The position numbers and the translations under genes are program-made. Under the pieces are notes generated by a model. The model searched no databases and was not told where the DNA came from. It worked only from the letters and a program-made list of their open reading frames with translations. 64,000 nt of DNA from Nitrosospira sp. Nsp2 (lineage in GTDB: Bacteria > Pseudomonadota > Gammaproteobacteria > Burkholderiales > Nitrosomonadaceae), in contig NZ_QAOU01000005.1 in assembly GCF_003050965.1 (NCBI RefSeq), positions 1-64,000 of the forward strand. Direction: 5' to 3'. Shown here one piece after another: positions 47,392 through 57,547 of this stretch; position 1 is the first letter of the stretch, and the number at the start of each line of letters is the position of its first letter.

Positions 47392-47407
47392 CCCAAAGGA
47401 GACAATC

Positions 47408-48187
47408 ATGTTCACCACTTTCGGCTCTGTTGTCATTATCCTCCTTGTGGCACTGTTAACAACGTTCCGGATATTGCGCGAATATGAGCGAGGTGTCGTG
47501 TTCCTGCTGGGTCGCTTCTACAAGGTAAAAGGTCCTGGACTCATCGTCATTATCCCTGGTATCCAGAAGATGGTCCGAGTTGATCTGCGTACCGTGGTTA
47601 TGGATGTACCCAGCCAAGACGTTATCTCACGCGACAATGTTTCGGTGAAAGTCAGCGCCGTCGTATATTTTCGCGTTGTTGACCCGCAAAAATCCATTAT
47701 CCAGGTAGAAAATTTTCTTGCCGCGACCAGTCAGTTCGCACAGACCACGCTACGCTCTGTACTTGGAAAGCATGAGCTTGACGAGATGCTGGCTGAACGG
47801 GAAAAACTTAACATGGACATTCAGAAGGTGCTGGATATTCAAACCGATGCTTGGGGCATCAAAGTCGCCAATGTCGAGATCAAGCACGTGGATATCGATG
47901 AATCGATGATAAGGGCCATTGCCCGCCAAGCTGAGGCCGAGCGCGAGCGGCGTGCAAAGGTAATACATGCCGAAGGCGAACTTCAGGCATCCGAGAAATT
48001 AACGAAAGCGGCAGAAATCCTATCACAGCACACCGGTGCCATGCAGCTTCGCTATCTGCAGACCCTCACTAATATCGCCAGTGATAAATCCAATACCATC
48101 GTTTTTCCAATACCCATGGACCTGGTATCCCCACTAACAGAGGTCTTCAAGAAAGACCGTCTCGAGCCCTCCGGAAATGTACCGTGA
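47408..48187 (+). CDS. Slipin (SPFH/stomatin family)
   Basis: The 259-residue SPFH protein has an N-terminal membrane helix (about 5-22), the SPFH domain ([20 protein letters not shown]) and a coiled-coil region ([20 protein letters not shown]). Slipins organise membrane microdomains and are partners of NfeD proteases. It follows the NfeD gene in an operon with AAAGGAGA before the start, and ends at a strong bidirectional terminator. Confidence 0.93.
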   Translation: MFTTFGSVVIILLVALLTTFRILREYERGVVFLLGRFYKVKGPGLIVIIPGIQKMVRVDLRTVVMDVPSQDVISRDNVSVKVSAVVYFRVVDPQKSIIQVENFLAATSQFAQTTLRSVLGKHELDEMLAEREKLNMDIQKVLDIQTDAWGIKVANVEIKHVDIDESMIRAIARQAEAERERRAKVIHAEGELQASEKLTKAAEILSQHTGAMQLRYLQTLTNIASDKSNTIVFPIPMDLVSPLTEVFKKDRLEPSGNVP

Positions 48188-48220
48188 GCGAACCCGAATC
48201 TGAAGAAATCAGGAAAATAA

Positions 48221-48248
48221 AAAAGCCCGGGGAACGCCCGGGCTTTTT
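48221..48248. terminator. Bidirectional terminator between slipin and rpsT
   Basis: AAAAGCCCGGG and CCCGGGCTTTT form a stem with an 11-pair core (seven GC, four AT) around GAACG, with T tracts on both strands. It serves the converging slipin and rpsT transcripts. Confidence 0.88.
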
Positions 48249-48264
48249 ATTGAAAACTTACTGC

Positions 48265-48528
48265 TCAGGCCATCGTCCTGATGGCGGCGGACAAGCGGCT
48301 TTTATGGCGCGAAGCCTTATTCTTATGGATGATGCCCTTATCAGCAATTGAATCGATCATAGCGACGGACTCCTGGAACACAGTCTGCGCATTGGATTTG
48401 TCGCTAGAACTGAGCGCTTTTCTTACGTGCTTGATCGCGGTGCGCAATTGCGAGCGCAGGCTCATGTTACGGTCGCGCTGAGCGACGTTCTGTCTGGCAC
48501 GCTTTCTCGCTTGTGCACTATTAGCCAT
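48265..48528 (-). CDS. rpsT: 30S ribosomal protein S20
   Basis: The 87-residue protein begins [20 protein letters not shown] and contains [22 protein letters not shown] sequence, typical of S20. The start at 48528 is chosen at MANSAQ; the open frame continues upstream but that part is not S20. It is divergent from murJ, the usual proteobacterial arrangement. Confidence 0.97.
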   Translation of the reverse strand: MANSAQARKRARQNVAQRDRNMSLRSQLRTAIKHVRKALSSSDKSNAQTVFQESVAMIDSIADKGIIHKNKASRHKSRLSAAIRTMA

Positions 48529-48700
48529 GAAAATTCCTGAATTATCTGGTGCTGAAAATTGCGAAATGATACGGACGTTTCCGGCATATTGCAAGGAAAA
48601 ACAGGAAGGCGTGCCATTCTGCAGCTCGCTCGCGCGATAGTCGCCTGAATTTTCTACCCGGGACAAATGGACCGTACTATTCAGGTTAACATACCCCTCC

Positions 48701-50239
48701 ATGAATTTGCTAAAAGCCCTCGCTACCGTCAGCGGGATGACGCTGATTTCGCGTGTCCTCGGGTTCGTACGAGACGTACTTATTGCCCGTATCTTCGGGG
48801 CCGGCGTCGAAACCGATGCGTTTTTTGTCGCCTTTCGCATACCCAACCTGCTGCGAAGATTGTTTGCGGAAGGTGCGTTCGCACAGGCATTCGTGCCGAT
48901 ATTCGCTGAATACAACAATCGCCGCTCATTCGGTGAGACGCAAGAGCTGGTCAACCACGTTGCCACACTGCTATTTATCGTCCTTTTTTTGGTTACGCTC
49001 CTGGGCGTAATTGCTGCCCCGTGGATAATATATGTGAGCGCGCCAGGGTTTGCCGCGACCCCTGAAAAATTTGCGCTGACGATCGAACTATTGCGTATTA
49101 CCTTTCCTTACATCCTGTTCATCTCGCTCGTATCACTCGCGGGAGGGGTCCTCAATACGTTCGGCAAATTTTCGGTGCCGGCGTTAACGCCGGCATTGCT
49201 GAATCTCTCATTCATCGCTTGCGCGATTTGGCTCGCACCCATGATAGACCCACCGGTAATGGCGCTCGCATGGGCTGTGTTAATCGGCGGCGTGCTCCAA
49301 CTAGCTTTCCAGGTGCCGTTTCTTATGCGCATCCGATTACTGCCGAGGCCGCGCCTCAGGTCTCCCGACACCGGTGCATGGCGCGTGATCAGGCAAATGG
49401 GTCCCGCAGTGTTCGGGGTATCGATCGGCCAAATTAGCCTACTAATCAATACGATATTTGCCTCGTTTCTTATCACCGGCAGTGTATCCTGGCTTTACTA
49501 CGCTGATCGCCTGATGGAATTTCCCGCCGGGCTGCTGGGGGCTGCGCTGGGGACCATATTGCTGCCGTCGCTGTCGCGGTATTATGCGACCAACAGCACC
49601 ACTGAATATTCGCGGCTGCTGGATTGGGGCTTGCGCCTCACCATGCTGTTAACGCTGCCGGCGGCGCTGGCGTTGGCGATACTTGCCACGCCGCTTATCA
49701 GCACACTGTTTTATCATGGCCAGTTTTCCGCCAACGACGTGTGGATGACGCGGAATGCGTTGATTGCCTACAGTGTGGGGCTGCTGGGGCTTATCCTGGT
49801 GAAAGTGCTGGCTCCAGGATTTTATGCGCGGCAGAATATTAAGACTCCGGTAAAAATCGCCGTTATAACGCTCACCGCGACACAACTGATGAACCTCGCG
49901 TTCATCATACCGCTGCAGCACGCAGGGCTGGCGCTGGCCATCGGTTTAGGTGCGTGCCTTAATGCAGGAATGCTCTACTATAAACTTCGCAGCCATCAAA
50001 TATTCCAGCCACAGCCGGGGTGGGCCATTTTTATGGCAAAGATAGCGCTGGCGCTGGCGACGATGGGTGCGGTACTCTGGTTTGGCTCAGGTACCGAAGC
50101 TTCATGGCTGGCAGGCGCGACGTCGGACCGTGTGCTACGGCTCGGAGCCGTGGTGGCAACGGGAGGAATAAGCTATTTCCTCATGCTGTGGCTGCTCGGT
50201 TTCCGTTTGAAGGATTTTGCCAGACGCGGAACAACCTGA
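48701..50239 (+). CDS. murJ: Lipid II flippase MurJ
   Basis: MurJ flips lipid II across the inner membrane for peptidoglycan synthesis. The 512-residue MATE-like protein has about 14 transmembrane helices and the family motifs [40 protein letters not shown] and [27 protein letters not shown]. Length matches E. coli (511). It is divergent from rpsT. Confidence 0.96.
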   Translation: MNLLKALATVSGMTLISRVLGFVRDVLIARIFGAGVETDAFFVAFRIPNLLRRLFAEGAFAQAFVPIFAEYNNRRSFGETQELVNHVATLLFIVLFLVTLLGVIAAPWIIYVSAPGFAATPEKFALTIELLRITFPYILFISLVSLAGGVLNTFGKFSVPALTPALLNLSFIACAIWLAPMIDPPVMALAWAVLIGGVLQLAFQVPFLMRIRLLPRPRLRSPDTGAWRVIRQMGPAVFGVSIGQISLLINTIFASFLITGSVSWLYYADRLMEFPAGLLGAALGTILLPSLSRYYATNSTTEYSRLLDWGLRLTMLLTLPAALALAILATPLISTLFYHGQFSANDVWMTRNALIAYSVGLLGLILVKVLAPGFYARQNIKTPVKIAVITLTATQLMNLAFIIPLQHAGLALAIGLGACLNAGMLYYKLRSHQIFQPQPGWAIFMAKIALALATMGAVLWFGSGTEASWLAGATSDRVLRLGAVVATGGISYFLMLWLLGFRLKDFARRGTT

Positions 50240-50342
50240 GCAGTGTTCTTCGAGCGTGAAAAAAAATGTATTCCGCACGTGAATTAGCCAATATAATGTC
50301 GCCGTTTGCTCCCCCTAACCGCAAATTTTGATCAATTCGAAT

Positions 50343-51353
50343 ATGACCCGTACCGTCAAACCTTCTATTCTATTATCGTTACTCTTGGGGTTTTTCCTCA
50401 ATGGCTGCGCTACCACCAATAAGAGCGCGACGGCCGATACGAACACTTCGGCTAGCACGAGCATTCCCGCCAATGCGAGTACCAGCGACTCCACGAGCGC
50501 CACTCTCCTCGCCGCGACCAGTGCTGCTGCCGTTACGACTACTCCCGCGACGACAAGTGCTTCCTCCGTTTCGAATAGTCCCGCGACGACCAGTGCTCCC
50601 GCCAGCACAGGCGTAAAGGCTGACAACAATCGGAAAGATGCGTCGGAATCGTTCGACGGACCGGTCTTCAAGAATGCCGCGCCCGCGGATCCCGCAACTT
50701 TTCGCAGTAAAGAAGACCCATGGGAGCCGGTAAATCGCAAGGTTTTCGGCTTTAATGAGAAGGTTGACGATTACGTCTTCCGACCGCTCGCCAACGGCTA
50801 TAGATGGGTGATGCCTGATCCCCTTCAAATAGCGGTGGGAAACGTTTTTTCCAATTTGAATGATATCCCGGTCACGCTCAACAATCTTCTACAGTTGAAG
50901 TTCAATAACGCGCTTACGAGCAGCATGCGCGTCATAGTCAACAGTACCTTGGGCTTGGCCGGCGTGGCCGACGTGGCCACCGGCATTGGCTTGGAGAAAC
51001 ATGATGAAGACTTCGGCCAAACCCTCGGGTACCACGGAGTCGCAAGCGGGCCTTACATCGTTCTTCCTTTCCTTGGCCCCAGTTCAACGCGAGACGCAGG
51101 AGGTCGTGTGCTTGATATAGCGACCGATCCTGTTTTTGTGGGCAGCTTCTTCGTCGCGCCGTTCATCGGGCCCATAGTTGGATCCACCCGCGCTGCTGAT
51201 ACCCGGGCAGGCCTGCTTAAATCGGAAAAAACGGTAGATGAAGCAGCGCTGGATAAATATGAATTCATCCGTGAAGCATATCTCCAGCGGAGGCGGAATC
51301 TGGTACACGACGGCAACCCGCCGAAGAGAAAAGAAGACGAAGATACCGAATAA
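50343..51353 (+). CDS. mlaA: Outer-membrane lipid-asymmetry lipoprotein MlaA
   Basis: MlaA removes mislocalised phospholipids from the outer leaflet of the outer membrane. The 336-residue product has a lipoprotein signal with lipobox LNGC (Cys22), then an unusual linker of about 70 residues made almost only of Ser, Thr and Ala, and the MlaA domain from about residue 115 (DPWEPVNRKVFGFNEKVDDY, GLEKHDEDFGQTLGYHGVASG, PFLGPSSTRDAGGRVLD). E. coli MlaA (251) lacks the linker. It is monocistronic here, 103 bases after murJ, and ends at a strong terminator; no mlaBCDEF in view. Confidence 0.93.
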   Translation: MTRTVKPSILLSLLLGFFLNGCATTNKSATADTNTSASTSIPANASTSDSTSATLLAATSAAAVTTTPATTSASSVSNSPATTSAPASTGVKADNNRKDASESFDGPVFKNAAPADPATFRSKEDPWEPVNRKVFGFNEKVDDYVFRPLANGYRWVMPDPLQIAVGNVFSNLNDIPVTLNNLLQLKFNNALTSSMRVIVNSTLGLAGVADVATGIGLEKHDEDFGQTLGYHGVASGPYIVLPFLGPSSTRDAGGRVLDIATDPVFVGSFFVAPFIGPIVGSTRAADTRAGLLKSEKTVDEAALDKYEFIREAYLQRRRNLVHDGNPPKRKEDEDTE

Positions 51354-51428
51354 GTCGAAGCATTGCGCCATGTCTGAATGAGGCCAGGACAAGCTCATTC
51401 GAAAAGAGCGAAGCGAATAAGAAAAAAC

Positions 51429-51465
51429 AAAAGAGGCGGGGGCATTACATGCCCCCGCCTCTTTT
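51429..51465. terminator. Bidirectional terminator between mlaA and htpX
   Basis: AAAAGAGGCGGGGGCAT pairs perfectly with ATGCCCCCGCCTCTTTT around TAC. T-rich ends on both strands suit the converging mlaA and htpX transcripts. Confidence 0.9.
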
Positions 51466-51504
51466 AATTTAAATATCTTCTTTAATACCTTTTACGGATC
51501 AGAA

Positions 51505-52383
51505 TCAGGCCACCGCCCGCAACGCCGCAATCCGCTCCTCAAGCGGAGGATGCGACATGAACAAGGCTTTAAAGCGGCCTTCTCCTCCAGAAATCCCGAA
51601 TGCCGCCAGCCTTTCCGGCAGTTGCGATGGCTCGTGCCGTTGTTTCAGTCGCTCCAGCGCAGCAATCATCTTATTCCGGCCGGCCAACTGCGCGCCGCCA
51701 GCGTCCGCTCGAAATTCGCGGTGGCGGCTGAACCACATGACGATCATACTCGCCAGTATCCCCAGTACCATTTGGGCCACAAGGCTTGTAATCATGAAAG
51801 CGGGGCCATAGTCCCGTTCAGTTTTGAATACCACCCTATCCACAAAATGTCCGATTATTCGGGAAAGAAAAATCACGAACGTGTTAACCACCCCCTGAAT
51901 CAACGCGAGCGTCACCATATCGCCGTTGGCAACATGGCTAATCTCATGCGCCAGCACACCTTCGATTTCATCTTTGCGCATGTTCTGAAGCAGGCCCGTG
52001 CTCACTGCCACCAACGCATCGTTACGGTTCATGCCGGTCGCAAAGGCATTCACATCGGGCGCGTCATAAATTGCCACTTCAGGCATTCCAATACCGGCAA
52101 GCTCGGCCTGTCGCCGGACAGTTTCCACCAGCCAGCGTTCGGTCGGATCGGATGGTTGCTCGATCACTACCGCGCCAGTCATGCGTTTCGCAGTCCACTT
52201 GGACATGGCGAGAGAAATCAGCGAACCCCCAAACCCTATCACAGCCGCCATAATCAGCAGCGAGTTAAAGTCTATCCCGCCCTGCGCGTCCAGCATGCGG
52301 TCTACGCCCAATAGGCGCAGGGTAATACTCAGGACCAGGAGAATGGCCAGGTTCGTAACAACAAAGAGAAAAATTCGTTTCAT
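51505..52383 (-). CDS. htpX: Heat-shock membrane protease HtpX
   Basis: HtpX degrades misfolded inner-membrane proteins. The 292-residue M48 protease has four transmembrane helices (about 7-23, 41-59, 155-175, 190-210), the zinc motif [10 protein letters not shown] (His146, Glu147, His150) and the third-ligand Glu in [12 protein letters not shown]. Length matches E. coli (293). Confidence 0.96.
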   Translation of the reverse strand: MKRIFLFVVTNLAILLVLSITLRLLGVDRMLDAQGGIDFNSLLIMAAVIGFGGSLISLAMSKWTAKRMTGAVVIEQPSDPTERWLVETVRRQAELAGIGMPEVAIYDAPDVNAFATGMNRNDALVAVSTGLLQNMRKDEIEGVLAHEISHVANGDMVTLALIQGVVNTFVIFLSRIIGHFVDRVVFKTERDYGPAFMITSLVAQMVLGILASMIVMWFSRHREFRADAGGAQLAGRNKMIAALERLKQRHEPSQLPERLAAFGISGGEGRFKALFMSHPPLEERIAALRAVA

Positions 52384-52557
52384 AGATGCGTTCCTGTTAC
52401 TGATGAGAAGGATGGCTCATATATAGGGATTCAAGTACAGTTTTCAAGAAGGCGGCGGTATCAATCGATGAAGAAACTGAAGCTAATTGTCGCAACCTCC
52501 GTTTTTTCAAAGAGGCAAGAATTTGAGAAGGAGAACTCCGCCCACTGTTGATCAGCT

Positions 52558-53076
52558 TCACCAGCGGCGACGGCGCCTGGCTGAAAAGACACCATATAAA
52601 GCCAACCCGCCAAAAATGATGAAAAAAATAGCCGACCAATCCGGAAGAGTAAGCGAAGCGAACTTCCAGGTCACATCGGCGCAATCCCCGTTTGCTTCAA
52701 ACATGCTTGGCCACCAGCGGGCAAGCGGCAATGCATTCAAAAATCTTTCCTCCGGGCTGATACCGCATTCGAAGGCCTCCGGATAGCGTATCAGCCAGGC
52801 TTGACGCAACGCGACAGTTGCTCCACCGAAAGCAAAGAGCGCCAACAGACCGTGGTAGATTCGGCTACCCGTTGCTCCGGGCGAGTGGAAAAAAGCCAAC
52901 AGCGCTGTCACGCCGACCAGCCAGTATGCAATGCGTTGAGCTACACAAAGCGGGCAAGGCAGCAGATTTTTTATCAACTGTAGATAGAGGGCGTAACCGA
53001 TCAGGCCAATACAACCCAGAAATACCAGAAAAAATATCCCTCTTCCCGCCCTGTTTGTTCGACGGTAACTATCCAT
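52558..53076 (-). CDS. dsbB: Disulfide bond formation protein DsbB
   Basis: DsbB re-oxidises DsbA and passes electrons to quinone. The 172-residue protein has four transmembrane helices, the first Cys pair CPLC (Cys41, Cys44) and the second pair Cys104 and Cys132 in the second periplasmic loop. The start at 53076 (MDSYRRTN) overlaps the stop of the upstream methyltransferase gene by eight bases; the longer open frame is rejected. Confidence 0.93.
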   Translation of the reverse strand: MDSYRRTNRAGRGIFFLVFLGCIGLIGYALYLQLIKNLLPCPLCVAQRIAYWLVGVTALLAFFHSPGATGSRIYHGLLALFAFGGATVALRQAWLIRYPEAFECGISPEERFLNALPLARWWPSMFEANGDCADVTWKFASLTLPDWSAIFFIIFGGLALYGVFSARRRRRW

Positions 53077-54271
53077 CGTTGACCTCAAGACCAGGGGTAG
53101 CGGCCGGCGAGGCCGGGGGATTTTTGACCCTGCGCATCCCGCCAGCAACCATCTTGTATTCCAGCAAGCGGCATTCCAGCGCGCCATTGAACAAAGGGAT
53201 TCGCCGTGAGGCTGTTAACCGGATTAATTTTGGCAGAAGCGGGTCGGCGGTAAGGATATATGCGCTCCAGCCGCTGAATTTCTTCTTCAGCGCATCCCCC
53301 AGCCGAGGGTAAAACTCTGCAAGCTGCTGCTGCTCGCCTATGCGCACCCCATACGGCGGGTTGGTAATAAGGAACCCAGCGGCCGCGGGAGCCGCCATTT
53401 CCAGCACGTTTGCCTGCTTGAGCGAAACTGCCTCCGAAAATCCCGCATCAGCTAAATTCGCCCGCGCGGCGGCCAGGATATCGCCATACAGATCACTGCC
53501 GAATATCGGCTGGCGCAATAGTGGCCTTTGCCGGGCCAGGGCTTCCTCCTTAAGCTGCTTCCATTGCTGGGCATCAAAATTCTTCAGCTTTTCAAATGCA
53601 AAACGCCGTCCCGATCCTGGCGCAATGTTCAGCGCGACCTGGACCGCCTCGAGTAGAAATGTGCCGCTGCCGCACATCGGGTCAAGCAGCGGAACGCCCG
53701 GCTTCCAACCCGTCAGATGCAGGATTCCCGCCGCAAGGTTCTCCCGTATCGGAGCCGCGACGGTATTTTTTCTGTTACCGCGCTTGAACAGTGCGTCACC
53801 GGACGTGTCGAGATACAACGAGAATCGCCGGGCATCAAGGAAGCCGTGGATCCGCATGTCCGGCTGCACCGTGTCTACGTTCGGACGCCCTCCGGTCGTT
53901 TCTCGAAATTTGTCGCAAACCGCATCCTTGATCTTGAGAGTAACAAAGTCGAGGCTACGTAAGGGGCATCTTATCGCCGCCACCTTGACCCGGATCGTGA
54001 GAGACTGACTAAACCACTGGCTCCACGGCAATGCCCGGGCTGCGGCATACACGTCCGCTTCAGTGGCATAAGGCTCATTCGCGACCTGCCACAAAATGCG
54101 GCTGGCTATCCTGCTTTGGAGATTAGCGCGGTAACAGGTCAGCCAATCTCCCTGGAACTGCACTCCGCCGTCGCGCCCGAGGACAGATGAGCCGCCAAGC
54201 TTCTCCAACTCAGTAATGAGCGCGGGCTCCAGCCCACGCGGACAAGGAGCGAAAAAATTATAAAGCGTCAC
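53069..54271 (-). CDS. RlmL-like 23S rRNA guanine-N2 methyltransferase (THUMP)
   Basis: The 400-residue class I SAM methyltransferase has an N-terminal THUMP domain (about 50-150) and a catalytic domain with LLDPMCGSGTFLLEA and the N2-guanine methylase motif ITNPPYGVR. This matches the first half of E. coli RlmL/YcbY. The start is uncertain: GTG at 54271 gives MTLYNFFAPCPRGLE, which matches the usual N-terminus but has no clear ribosome binding site; the open frame extends to 54625 across the next gene and is rejected. It is coupled to dsbB by overlap. Confidence 0.88.
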   Translation of the reverse strand: MTLYNFFAPCPRGLEPALITELEKLGGSSVLGRDGGVQFQGDWLTCYRANLQSRIASRILWQVANEPYATEADVYAAARALPWSQWFSQSLTIRVKVAAIRCPLRSLDFVTLKIKDAVCDKFRETTGGRPNVDTVQPDMRIHGFLDARRFSLYLDTSGDALFKRGNRKNTVAAPIRENLAAGILHLTGWKPGVPLLDPMCGSGTFLLEAVQVALNIAPGSGRRFAFEKLKNFDAQQWKQLKEEALARQRPLLRQPIFGSDLYGDILAAARANLADAGFSEAVSLKQANVLEMAAPAAAGFLITNPPYGVRIGEQQQLAEFYPRLGDALKKKFSGWSAYILTADPLLPKLIRLTASRRIPLFNGALECRLLEYKMVAGGMRRVKNPPASPAATPGLEVNDG

Positions 54272-54294
54272 AAGGAGGCCAAAGCTACGGTGCC

Positions 54295-54669
54295 CTATTT
54301 CGAGGCCTGCACGCCATAAGCGAGCATCGCCCATGCGCTGAGAAACGCGAGGCCGCCAAACGGCGTAATGACACCGAGCCCGCGCAACCCGGTGAGGCTC
54401 AACGCGTAGAGGCTTACGGAAAACAGGATGATTCCGGCAAGCATCAGCCATCCGGATATAGCCACGGGTCTGGACCCGGGATAGTGGAACAGTATGAGTC
54501 CCACCGCAATAAGACCCAGTGCGTGATAGAAATGATACTGCACCCCTGTTTGATACACGGCAAGCATGTCGACGGAAAGCCTTTGCTTCAGGCCATGCGC
54601 GCCGAAAGCGCCCAAACCCACGCAAATAAAAGCGTTAATAGCACCTAGCGATAAAAAGATTCTTGACAT
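54295..54669 (-). CDS. DUF423 membrane protein
   Basis: A 124-residue protein of the DUF423/YgdD family with four transmembrane helices and the family motifs GAFGAHGLK, YQTGVQYHFYHALGL and GGLAFLSAWAMLAYG. Function is unknown. It lies 23 bases upstream of the RlmL-like gene on the same strand; in E. coli ygdD is next to rlmM, another rRNA methylase. Confidence 0.9.
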   Translation of the reverse strand: MSRIFLSLGAINAFICVGLGAFGAHGLKQRLSVDMLAVYQTGVQYHFYHALGLIAVGLILFHYPGSRPVAISGWLMLAGIILFSVSLYALSLTGLRGLGVITPFGGLAFLSAWAMLAYGVQASK

Positions 54670-54848
54670 GAGGAGTTACGTTTCATGATGAGAGGAGTAA
54701 AAGAATGAGTCGCCGGGATATCAGGGACTTCAGGGATATGGGGGAAAACAGCAAACTGGACATCCCGGAACATGCACGACCTCTGACACATTCAAGTCTG
54801 CATCAGCGAGGCCTAAATGTCCACCAGTGATCAGCAGTTACGGTTTCC

Positions 54849-56192
54849 CTAGCTGCCCTTCTCTGTCACGCGCGCTCTGCTCCACCCTTTCGAGAACGCT
54901 ACCCTTATTTTATCGCCGACCTCAATCTGGTCGCTACTTCGCAATACGCCACCGTCAGCGTCATAAGCGATACTGTAACCGCGCTCAAGAACCGACTCGG
55001 GATTCAGATGAGCAAGATGCGCACGCTGACGCTGCAAACCCACCATGAGTGTATCCAGGCGAACACTCGTGGCCCGGCGCAAGCGCAACTGAAGTTCACG
55101 CTGGCGTTCGGTCATCAGGGAAACATCCGGGCGGGCCATCGTTATCCGCTGGCTAAGCTCGCGTAAACGCCAGTAGCTGCTTTCGGTCCTGCGCATCCAT
55201 GAGCCCGCCAGCCGCTCGCGCACACGCTGCAAGTGCGCAAGCTGGCCATCGATCCGCTTACCGGGGTGCTCCAGTCGGCAGCCGAGCATATCAGCACTCT
55301 GCATGCGGCTTTCAAGACTGCGTTGCACAGCGCGATGAATGCGAGCGCCCAGGGTTCCAACCTGCCGGGCCAACTCTTCCCGATCGGGACAGACCAGTTG
55401 CGAGGCTCCCGTTGGGGTGGGAGCGCGAACATCGGCCACGAAATCGGCAATGGTAAAATCGGTCTCGTGCCCCACACCGCTAATAATGGGAATGGAACAG
55501 GCGGCAATCGCCCGGGCCACAACCTCCTCATTAAACGCCCATAAATCCTCGATACTGCCACCGCCACGGCATAGAATGAGCACGTCGCAGTCAGCCCGGT
55601 TTTCCGCCTTTTCAATAGCTGCGGCGATTTTTGCGGGAGCGCCCGCGCCCTGGACCGGTGCGGGGTATATGATCACCGGCACCGACGGCATCCGACGCCG
55701 CAGGGTCGAAAGCACGTCGTGCAGCGCAGCAGCCGCTGGAGACGTAATGATTCCAATCTGCTTGGGGCACGGGGGCAAAGGCTTCTTGCGCTCGGAGTCG
55801 AACAGTCCTTCCTTGCCAAGCCTGGCCTTCAGCTGTTCGAAAGCTTCGAACAGCGCGCCGAGTCCGGCGCGACGAATGGTCTCGACGTTCAACTGAAAAT
55901 CGCCGCGAGCATAGTATAACGTCACGAGCGCTCGCACCTCCACTCGCATGCCATCTGTGGGCTGCCAGTCCAGGTACTGGTTTTTTTCCCGGAACATTAC
56001 GCACCGCACTTGGGCATCCGCGTCCTTCAGCGTAAAGTACCAATGTCCGGAGCCATAGCGCTTGATGTTCGAGATTTCACCCGCGACCCACAACAATGGG
56101 AATGCGCGCTCAAGCAAGTCCTTGGCGCTACGGTTTAATTCGCTTACGCTCAGGACGGCCCGAGCGATTTCCATTTCCAGAAACAGGTTCAT
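54849..56192 (-). CDS. xseA: Exonuclease VII large subunit
   Basis: XseA is the catalytic subunit of exonuclease VII, which degrades single-stranded DNA. The 447-residue protein has an N-terminal OB domain (LSVSELNRSAKDLLERAFPLLWVAGEIS), the catalytic region (IGIITSPAAAALHDV, CRGGGSIEDLWAFNEE, SGVGHETDFTIADFVAD) and a C-terminal coiled coil. Length matches E. coli (456). No xseB in the window. Confidence 0.96.
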   Translation of the reverse strand: MNLFLEMEIARAVLSVSELNRSAKDLLERAFPLLWVAGEISNIKRYGSGHWYFTLKDADAQVRCVMFREKNQYLDWQPTDGMRVEVRALVTLYYARGDFQLNVETIRRAGLGALFEAFEQLKARLGKEGLFDSERKKPLPPCPKQIGIITSPAAAALHDVLSTLRRRMPSVPVIIYPAPVQGAGAPAKIAAAIEKAENRADCDVLILCRGGGSIEDLWAFNEEVVARAIAACSIPIISGVGHETDFTIADFVADVRAPTPTGASQLVCPDREELARQVGTLGARIHRAVQRSLESRMQSADMLGCRLEHPGKRIDGQLAHLQRVRERLAGSWMRRTESSYWRLRELSQRITMARPDVSLMTERQRELQLRLRRATSVRLDTLMVGLQRQRAHLAHLNPESVLERGYSIAYDADGGVLRSSDQIEVGDKIRVAFSKGWSRARVTEKGS

Positions 56193-56207
56193 CTTGACAT
56201 TCTACAA

Positions 56208-56408
56208 TAATCCACATCTGTCACGAAAATTGCATGATTCTCCGGGGGAAACCGCCGGAATTCAGAGATTAATCGATAAGTACATGTTTTGTAATGTTTA
56301 TATAGAAGTTTAAAAATTAATCTAATCAGAAAAAGTTCTTATGGCTGGACGACTTATTGGTCCTGCCGCCATATTACCCACAAACTTATCCACAGCAATT
56401 GTGGAAAA
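56208..56408. promoter_or_regulatory. Cluster of DnaA-box-like 9-mers
   Basis: One perfect DnaA box, TTATCCACA (56386-56394), is flanked by TTACCCACA (56374-56382), TGTGGAAAA on the plus strand (56400-56408, reverse orientation) and TAATCCACA (56208-56216), each with one mismatch to TTATNCACA. They lie in an AT-rich gap between xseA and exbB. Confidence 0.5.
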
Positions 56409-56488
56409 GAAAGCCCTGCCGTTCTTGCTGAAATCACAGGGGCAAGATACATTTACGGCTCTGATTTGTGCGCTGCGGGAGATTGTCG

Positions 56489-57100
56489 GTGTTCGCGTTG
56501 ATTCAAGCTGCCGGGTGGCCGATCTGGCCGATCATATTAGCTTCTATCGTTGCTCTCGGCATTATAGGCGAACGTTTGTGGGCCTTGCGGCTGAGCATGG
56601 TGACGCCGAGGGATCTTCTGCCCCAAGTGGTGCGGGAGTACCGCAACAGCGGCGTTACGCCCGAAATGCTTGCACGCCTGCAACAACACTCGCCCTTGGG
56701 TCAAATCTTTGCCGCGGGCTTGAGAAATGACAAAAGTACCCGGGAGATCATGAAAGAGTCAATCGAGGAAGCCGGCCGTGCCGTTGCTCACGACCTGGAA
56801 CGGTACCTCACCACCCTTGGCACCATTGCGTCTTTGAGCCCCCTGATGGGACTGTTTGGCACTTTGGTCGGGATGATTGAAATTTTCGGGACAGGCTCTC
56901 CTGCTGGTAACAGCAACCCGGCCCAACTCGCCCATGGGATTTCCGTAGCGCTCTACAATGCGGCATTCGGTATTCTGGTGGCCATCCCCAGCATGATTTT
57001 TTACCGCCATTTCCGCGCCAAGGTAGACGAGCTGGTGGTAGAAATGGAATTGCAGGCACTAAAACTGGTGGAAATCGTTCACGGAGAGCGGCAGGGCTGA
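56489..57100 (+). CDS. ExbB/MotA/TolQ proton channel protein (second copy)
   Basis: A 203-residue ExbB-type protein with three transmembrane helices and the signature TIASLSPLMGLFGTLVGMIEIF and AHGISVALYNAAFGILVAIPSM. GTG at 56489 is chosen: it gives the usual start VFALIQAAGWPIWPI and has GGGAG seven bases upstream. It is followed after 30 bases by exbD but no tonB. This is the betaproteobacterial pair normally next to lpxK, not the TonB-linked pair at 37105. Confidence 0.92.
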   Translation: MFALIQAAGWPIWPIILASIVALGIIGERLWALRLSMVTPRDLLPQVVREYRNSGVTPEMLARLQQHSPLGQIFAAGLRNDKSTREIMKESIEEAGRAVAHDLERYLTTLGTIASLSPLMGLFGTLVGMIEIFGTGSPAGNSNPAQLAHGISVALYNAAFGILVAIPSMIFYRHFRAKVDELVVEMELQALKLVEIVHGERQG

Positions 57101-57130
57101 CGATCGGTAAAGCAGGAAAACTGAATACCC

Positions 57131-57547
57131 ATGAATTTTCAGCGCGGACGGAAAAAAGAAGAACCGGAGATCAATCTGGTACCGATGATTGATGTATTGC
57201 TGGTCATTCTGATATTCCTGGTCATTACCACTACCTACTCGAAATTCTCGGAACTCGAGATTAGCCTGCCTCAGGCAACATCGCAGCAAGCGACGGAGTC
57301 CCCGAATGTCATCAACATAACGGTGAGCGCCAACGGGAGCTATACGATCAATCGTAATCAGGTGGAGTCCCCCAGCGCGGAGCAGATTAGCGAGGACCTG
57401 CGCAAGGCAGCCGGGAATCGGCCTGACCCGGTCATTGTCATCGGCGCCGACGCGGCAGCGACACATCAGTCCGTAATAACGGTGATGGAAGCAGCACGTT
57501 TGGCGGGATACAATCACATCACTTTCACGACTCAGAATTCCAGGTAA
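57131..57547 (+). CDS. ExbD/TolR biopolymer transport protein (second copy)
   Basis: The 138-residue protein has a cytoplasmic start (MNFQRGRKKEEPEINLVP), one transmembrane helix with the conserved Asp in PMIDVLLVILIFLVIT, and a periplasmic TolR-type domain ending in EAARLAGYNHITFTTQ. It works with the adjacent ExbB. The sequence after it, 57548-57800, holds no lpxK. Confidence 0.92.
   Translation: MNFQRGRKKEEPEINLVPMIDVLLVILIFLVITTTYSKFSELEISLPQATSQQATESPNVINITVSANGSYTINRNQVESPSAEQISEDLRKAAGNRPDPVIVIGADAAATHQSVITVMEAARLAGYNHITFTTQNSR

Noticed and set aside
48529-48966. Extension of rpsT to 233 residues
   Set aside because: S20 starts at MANSAQ; the rest is antisense to murJ.
54272-54625. 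N-terminal extension of the RlmL-like gene to 518 residues
   Set aside because: It overlaps the DUF423 gene on the same strand in another frame and has no known domain.
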